Shown: positions 32,874 through 36,044 of the stretch, in pieces
Position numbering within the stretch: the stretch's first letter is position 1
Layout of the letters: each line of letters starts with the position of its first letter
Assembly (NCBI RefSeq): GCF_003574085.1
Contig: NZ_QWKZ01000019.1
Coordinates: 1 to 36,044, forward strand
Reading direction: 5' to 3'
Length of the DNA: 36,044 nt
From: Meiothermus luteus
GTDB taxonomy: Bacteria > Deinococcota > Deinococci > Deinococcales > Thermaceae
Notes under the pieces: model-generated
Databases searched by the model: none
Told to the model about the DNA's origin: nothing
The model's input: only the letters and a program-made list of their open reading frames with translations
Made by a program: the position numbers and the translations under genes

Positions 32874-33599
32874 ATGCTTATCTACGGCCGCAATCCGGTG
32901 CTGGAGGCTGTACGCGAGGGCCAGGTAGGGCAGGTCTGGGTGGCCAGGGGTGTGGAGCGCTGGCTTTTGCAGGAGCTGGAGCGGTTGGGGGCAACCTACA
33001 AGGTGGTGCCCCGCATAGAGCTTGACCAGATGGTCAAGACCACCCAGCACCAGGGTTTGGTGGCCGAGCTGGAAAGCCTGGCCTACGCCGATGGCGAGGC
33101 TCCTTTCCGCCGGGCTGAGGCGCGGGGGGAGCTGCCCTTGCTGGTGTTGCTTGACGGCGTCACCGACCCCCGCAACTATGGGGCCCTAATCCGCAGCGCC
33201 TTTGCCCTGGGGGCCCACGGGGTGGTCACCGAGGCCCGCCGCAGCGCCCCGCTTTCCGCCCTGGTGCTCAAGGCCTCAGCGGGCGCTGCGCGGCGGATAC
33301 CCCTGGTTCAGGTCAAGAACCTGCCTCGCTACCTAGAGGAGCTCAAAGGGCGCGGCCTTTGGATCTACGGCACCAGCGGTAAGGCGGAGCACACCCTTGG
33401 GGAGCTTGACTATCGGCGGCCGCTGGCGGTGGTGGTGGGTTCTGAGGGAGAGGGGATGCGCCGTCTGGTGGCGGAACGCTGCGATGAACTCTTGCGCATC
33501 CCCTTGGTGGAGGGGGCCGAGAGCCTAAACGCGGCGGTGGCCCTGGGGGTGGTGCTCTACCAGGTGGGCCTGGCCCGCAGGATGCCGGGCCTGCGGTAG
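32874..33599 (+). CDS. rlmB: TrmH/RlmB-family rRNA 2'-O-methyltransferase
   Basis: A 241-residue SPOUT-class RNA methyltransferase, probably methylating the 2'-O of a guanosine in 23S rRNA. The N-terminal YGRNPVLEA is typical of the RlmB substrate-binding domain. The knotted SAM domain has DGVTDPRNYGALIRSA, GSEGEGM and the ESLNAAVALG helix in order. The start codon follows a -10 box at leaderless spacing. Its stop lies in a hairpin followed by TTTTT that terminates its transcript and also contains the stop of the convergent rhodanese gene. RlmB is the best match; a closely related tRNA methyltransferase is the alternative. Confidence 0.92.
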   Translation: MLIYGRNPVLEAVREGQVGQVWVARGVERWLLQELERLGATYKVVPRIELDQMVKTTQHQGLVAELESLAYADGEAPFRRAEARGELPLLVLLDGVTDPRNYGALIRSAFALGAHGVVTEARRSAPLSALVLKASAGAARRIPLVQVKNLPRYLEELKGRGLWIYGTSGKAEHTLGELDYRRPLAVVVGSEGEGMRRLVAERCDELLRIPLVEGAESLNAAVALGVVLYQVGLARRMPGLR

Positions 33600-33622
33600 G
33601 GGTTACTGCTCAGGGCCTTTTT
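33588..33622 (+). terminator. Intrinsic terminator shared by two convergent stops
   Basis: GGCCTGCGGTA (33588-33598) pairs with TACTGCTCAGGGCC (33604-33617), with small bulges and one G-U, followed by TTTTT. The rlmB stop (33597-33599) and the rhodanese stop (33603-33605) both fall inside the hairpin. Confidence 0.65.
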
Positions 33623-34463
33623 CAATCGGCAGGCCCACCGCGTTGCCCCATTCCGTCCAGCTCCCATCGTAGTTCTTGACGTTGGGGAAGCCCAGCAGGT
33701 GCTTGAGCACGAACCAGGTGTGGGAGGAGCGCTCGGCGATGCGGCAGTAAGTGATGACCTCTTTGTCGGGGGTGATGCCCTTGGCCTCGTAGAGGGCTCG
33801 CAGCTCCTCGGCGCTTTTGAAGGTGCCGTCGGGGTTTACCGTGGTGGCCCAGGGGACGCTCTTGGCCCCGGGGATATGCCCTCCGCGGAGCACGCCCTCT
33901 TGGGGGTACTCGGGCATGTGGGTCTTTTCGCCGGTGAACTCGGCGGGGCTGCGAACATCCACCAGGGCTCCTTTTCCGGCCTTGACCTTTTCTAGGTGGG
34001 CCAGCACCTCGTCGCGGAAGGCCCGCAGGTTGGGGTCGCGCTGGCCGGGGGTGTAGGTGCCCCGGGGGTAGCTGGGTACCTCGGTGGTGAGGGGTTTGTT
34101 CTCCTGCACCCACTTGATGCGCCCCCCGTTCATGAGCTTGAGATGCTTGTGGCCGTTGTAGCTGAAGAACCAAAAGGCGTAGGCCGCCCACCAGTTGTTC
34201 TTGTCCCCGTAGAGCACGATGGTGGTGTCGTTGGAGATGCCCAGCCGCTCAAACAGGGCGGCCAGCTCGTGGGGCTGGATGAACTCGCGAATGACCGGGT
34301 CCCAGAGGTCGGCCTGCCAGTCAATTTTTTGGGCACCCGGGATGTGGCCGGTGTCGTAGAGCAGGATGTCTTCGTTGACCTCTAGGATGCGGATGTTGGG
34401 GTTGTTCAGGTTTTCCAGCACCCAGTCGGTGGATACCAGGACATCGGGGTTGGCGTAGTTCAT
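33603..34463 (-). CDS. Two-domain rhodanese (thiosulfate/mercaptopyruvate sulfurtransferase)
   Basis: A 286-residue tandem rhodanese that transfers sulfane sulfur, in the cytoplasm since no signal peptide is present. The N-terminal domain is inactive: [10 protein letters not shown] has Asp where an active-site Cys would be. The C-terminal domain carries Cys240 in the loop CRIAER, which matches the thiosulfate type (C-R-x-x-x-R) rather than the CGSGVT loop of mercaptopyruvate enzymes. The two domains are joined around the segment [11 protein letters not shown]. The ATG has an excellent GAGGAGG site and a leader of about 40 nt, unlike the leaderless genes nearby. Its promoter is overlapped by a palindrome, so it may be under specific control. 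Confidence 0.94.
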   Translation of the reverse strand: MNYANPDVLVSTDWVLENLNNPNIRILEVNEDILLYDTGHIPGAQKIDWQADLWDPVIREFIQPHELAALFERLGISNDTTIVLYGDKNNWWAAYAFWFFSYNGHKHLKLMNGGRIKWVQENKPLTTEVPSYPRGTYTPGQRDPNLRAFRDEVLAHLEKVKAGKGALVDVRSPAEFTGEKTHMPEYPQEGVLRGGHIPGAKSVPWATTVNPDGTFKSAEELRALYEAKGITPDKEVITYCRIAERSSHTWFVLKHLLGFPNVKNYDGSWTEWGNAVGLPIEKGPEQ

Positions 34464-34510
34464 GTCTTCCTCCTCAGCAGAAACACAGCATACGCAAAAA
34501 CCGCCCAGCT

Positions 34511-34539
34511 AGCCTAACACAGATTACAAAATGTGTAAA
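34511..34539 (-). promoter_or_regulatory. Rhodanese promoter with overlapping palindrome
   Basis: On the minus strand TTTACA (34539-34534) is 17 bp from TAGGCT (34516-34511). A perfect palindrome TTACA-n5-TGTAA at 34524-34538 covers part of the -35 and the spacer, a typical repressor position. The local base composition is unusually AT-rich. Confidence 0.65.
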
Positions 34540-34561
34540 CTTTTATCTTCAAACCCCCTCC

Positions 34562-36044
34562 CTAGTCCTCCAGCAGCCCTACAAAGCTCTGGGGGTCGGG
34601 GTCTATACGCAGCCGCGCCCCGCGCACGGGGGGCAGGTTGGCCATCAGGGTCTGGATGCGGCCCTCGGAGCTTTTGAGCAGGAGATGAAACACGTACTGG
34701 CCCCGCAGGCGGGCCACCGGGGCCGGGGCCGGGCCCAGCAGCTCGCCGGGTTCGGCCTGGGGTTTGAGGGCGGCGGCGAGCTGGAGGATGGCGTCGCGGG
34801 CTACAGGCTCCTTGGGGTGGGCGACCTCGAGCTTCACCATCCGGCTTGCAGGGGGGTAGCCCAAGGCCTGCCTTAGGGCCAGCTCCACCTCCATAAAGCC
34901 CCGGGGGTCGGCGGACTGGAGCGCCTTGTGGGCCGGATGGTGGGGTTCAAAGGTCTGCAGGGCCAGCAAGGGGCGGCGGTGGGGGTGAAGGTCGGCGAGC
35001 TGCCACAGCAGCCGGTGGTAGCGCTCGGCGGCCCGAAAGTCGGACTCGAGCACGAACCCATCGGCGTAGGGCAGGAGCACCAGGGCCAGCTCGGGCAGCA
35101 CCGGGGCCCGCAGGATGGCTGTGGTGCCCACCAGCACGCCCGGCTCCCCTGAGAGCAGCGGGCCCAGGTCGTCCTTGGCCTCGGCGGTGTAGCGGTAGCG
35201 GGGCAGGGCCGGGAGGTGCTGGGCCAGGGCCTCCAGGAGCCAGTCCACCCCCGGCCCTCTGGGGTCAAAGACATCCGAGCGGCAGCTCGGGCAGAGCGGA
35301 GGGGCCTTCGCCTCGTGGCCGCACTGGTGGCAGCGCAACAGGCCCAGCCGCCCGCTTTTGTGGTAGCGCAAGGGCAGGGCGCAGTTGGGGCACATGGCCT
35401 TCCAATCGCACTGCTTGCAGCGCAGCACCGCGCTGTAGCCCCGCCGGGCTGAGAGCACGATGGCCTGACGCTTTTTCTCCTGTACCTGCTGCAAGAGTGC
35501 AAGGGCCGCCCCCGAAAAGGGCCAGCCCCGTTCTTGGTGCATGTCCAGCAGGTGGAGCCGGGGCTCAGGCCAACGGAGGACCTGGGCTGGCTCCTTCCAG
35601 ACCTCGGCGCTGTTCACGCTCGAGCAGTAGTGGATGGGCACCCCCAGCCCCTGGGCCCGCAGCCGGGCCAGCCGGGGCACGAAGGCCCTCGAGCCCCCCG
35701 GCAGCTTGTAGGCCTCTGCGCCCTCCTCCACCACCACCACCCGGGCAAAGGAAAGGGGCAGCAGAAGGCCCTGGTAGGTAGCCAGCACAGGCCTGGCCCC
35801 TTCCCCCTCCCGGCAGAGGGCCGCCCATACCCGTCGCCGCTCCTCGGGTTGCATCTCGCCGTGGAGCACCCAGGCCTCCGGGAAAAAGGGCTGGAACCGG
35901 CGCAGGAGGGCCACCTCGGGGAAGAGCAGCAGCGTGCTGCCCTCCTGCAGGAGGCCAATCAGGACGCGGATGCGCTCTGAAAGCCGACCCCCTTCAATCC
36001 GAGTTGGGGTTTGGGCTAGTAAAAGCGGGGGAGGGGGCTCGGCT
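34562..36044 (-). CDS. priA: Primosomal protein PriA, C-terminal part (helicase motifs degenerate)
   Basis: The last 493 codons of priA; the frame stays open to the window edge, so the N terminus is missing. PriA recognises stalled forks and reloads DnaB. The eight zinc-site cysteines (in CKQC, CPNC, CHQC and CPSC, at 35282-35419) and the C-terminal domain are intact. The helicase core is not: where E. coli has GSGKT, this protein has EGGRLS (35978-35995); DEEH is VEEG (35720-35731); GSATP is CSSVN (35612-35626); and QVAGRAGR is QLADLHPHRR (34973-35002). So it is probably not an ATPase, as reported for Deinococcus radiodurans PriA. It lies about 100 nt upstream of the rhodanese gene on the same strand. 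Confidence 0.93.
   Translation of the reverse strand, partial: AEPPPPLLLAQTPTRIEGGRLSERIRVLIGLLQEGSTLLLFPEVALLRRFQPFFPEAWVLHGEMQPEERRRVWAALCREGEGARPVLATYQGLLLPLSFARVVVVEEGAEAYKLPGGSRAFVPRLARLRAQGLGVPIHYCSSVNSAEVWKEPAQVLRWPEPRLHLLDMHQERGWPFSGAALALLQQVQEKKRQAIVLSARRGYSAVLRCKQCDWKAMCPNCALPLRYHKSGRLGLLRCHQCGHEAKAPPLCPSCRSDVFDPRGPGVDWLLEALAQHLPALPRYRYTAEAKDDLGPLLSGEPGVLVGTTAILRAPVLPELALVLLPYADGFVLESDFRAAERYHRLLWQLADLHPHRRPLLALQTFEPHHPAHKALQSADPRGFMEVELALRQALGYPPASRMVKLEVAHPKEPVARDAILQLAAALKPQAEPGELLGPAPAPVARLRGQYVFHLLLKSSEGRIQTLMANLPPVRGARLRIDPDPQSFVGLLED

Overview
This is a GC-rich (about two thirds G+C by eye), gene-dense chromosomal segment, almost certainly from the Thermus/Meiothermus branch of Deinococcota. 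Four things point there: a family-5 uracil-DNA glycosylase that looks very like the T. thermophilus enzyme, a PriA whose helicase motifs have all decayed (as reported for Deinococcus), a CYP175-like P450 alongside a GGPP synthase, and many genes whose start codon lies only 6-9 nt after a TAnnnT -10 box, the leaderless arrangement typical of the phylum. I see no insertion sequence, prophage, CRISPR array or rRNA. About 37 protein genes and two tRNA genes fill the window. No gene-free stretch exceeds about 200 bases.

Layout. 1-1636 (+): three overlapping type IV prepilin-like genes, then a cytochrome P450. 2937-5138 (-): folC and a Bat-type VWA membrane protein. 5223-7239: UDG (+), an aquaporin with an unusual pore filter (-), an HD-domain protein (+) and a 43-residue basic small ORF (-). 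7297-11112 (-): dxs, a lipoprotein, a membrane-anchored protein and pspA. 11191-12201 (+): polyprenyl diphosphate synthase. 12207-16575 (-): purD, a histidine phosphatase, purM and gatB. 16628-20554 (+): cob(I)alamin adenosyltransferase, a large metallopeptidase/beta-propeller/Omp85-barrel fusion, and a PlsC-type acyltransferase. 20520-29141 (-): the UDP-sugar operon ugd-uxs-galE, a YihY-type membrane protein, proB-proA and pepF. 29174-31318 (-): a GH1 beta-glycosidase and a VOC dioxygenase-like protein. Then come an RmlD-like reductase (+), a small membrane protein (-), tRNA-His and tRNA-Leu (-), an RlmB-type rRNA methyltransferase (+), a rhodanese (-) and the C-terminal part of priA (-), cut by the right edge.

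How the genes fit together. dxs makes the isoprenoid precursor, the prenyl synthase extends it, and the P450 may hydroxylate a carotenoid, but the three are not in one operon. ugd, uxs and galE form a tight unit predicted to convert UDP-glucose to UDP-glucuronate and UDP-xylose and then to epimerise a UDP-sugar, presumably for cell-surface glycans. proB and proA make glutamate semialdehyde for proline. purM and purD serve purine synthesis. Seven convergent gene pairs meet with at most 15 nt between them or overlap outright; one pair shares a terminator hairpin containing both stop codons.

The most interesting items are the 898-residue protease-propeller-Omp85 fusion, the motif-less PriA, the non-canonical aquaporin filter, the widespread leaderless promoters (several lying on the upstream gene's stop codon), a candidate small RNA upstream of ugd, and a palindrome overlapping the rhodanese promoter.
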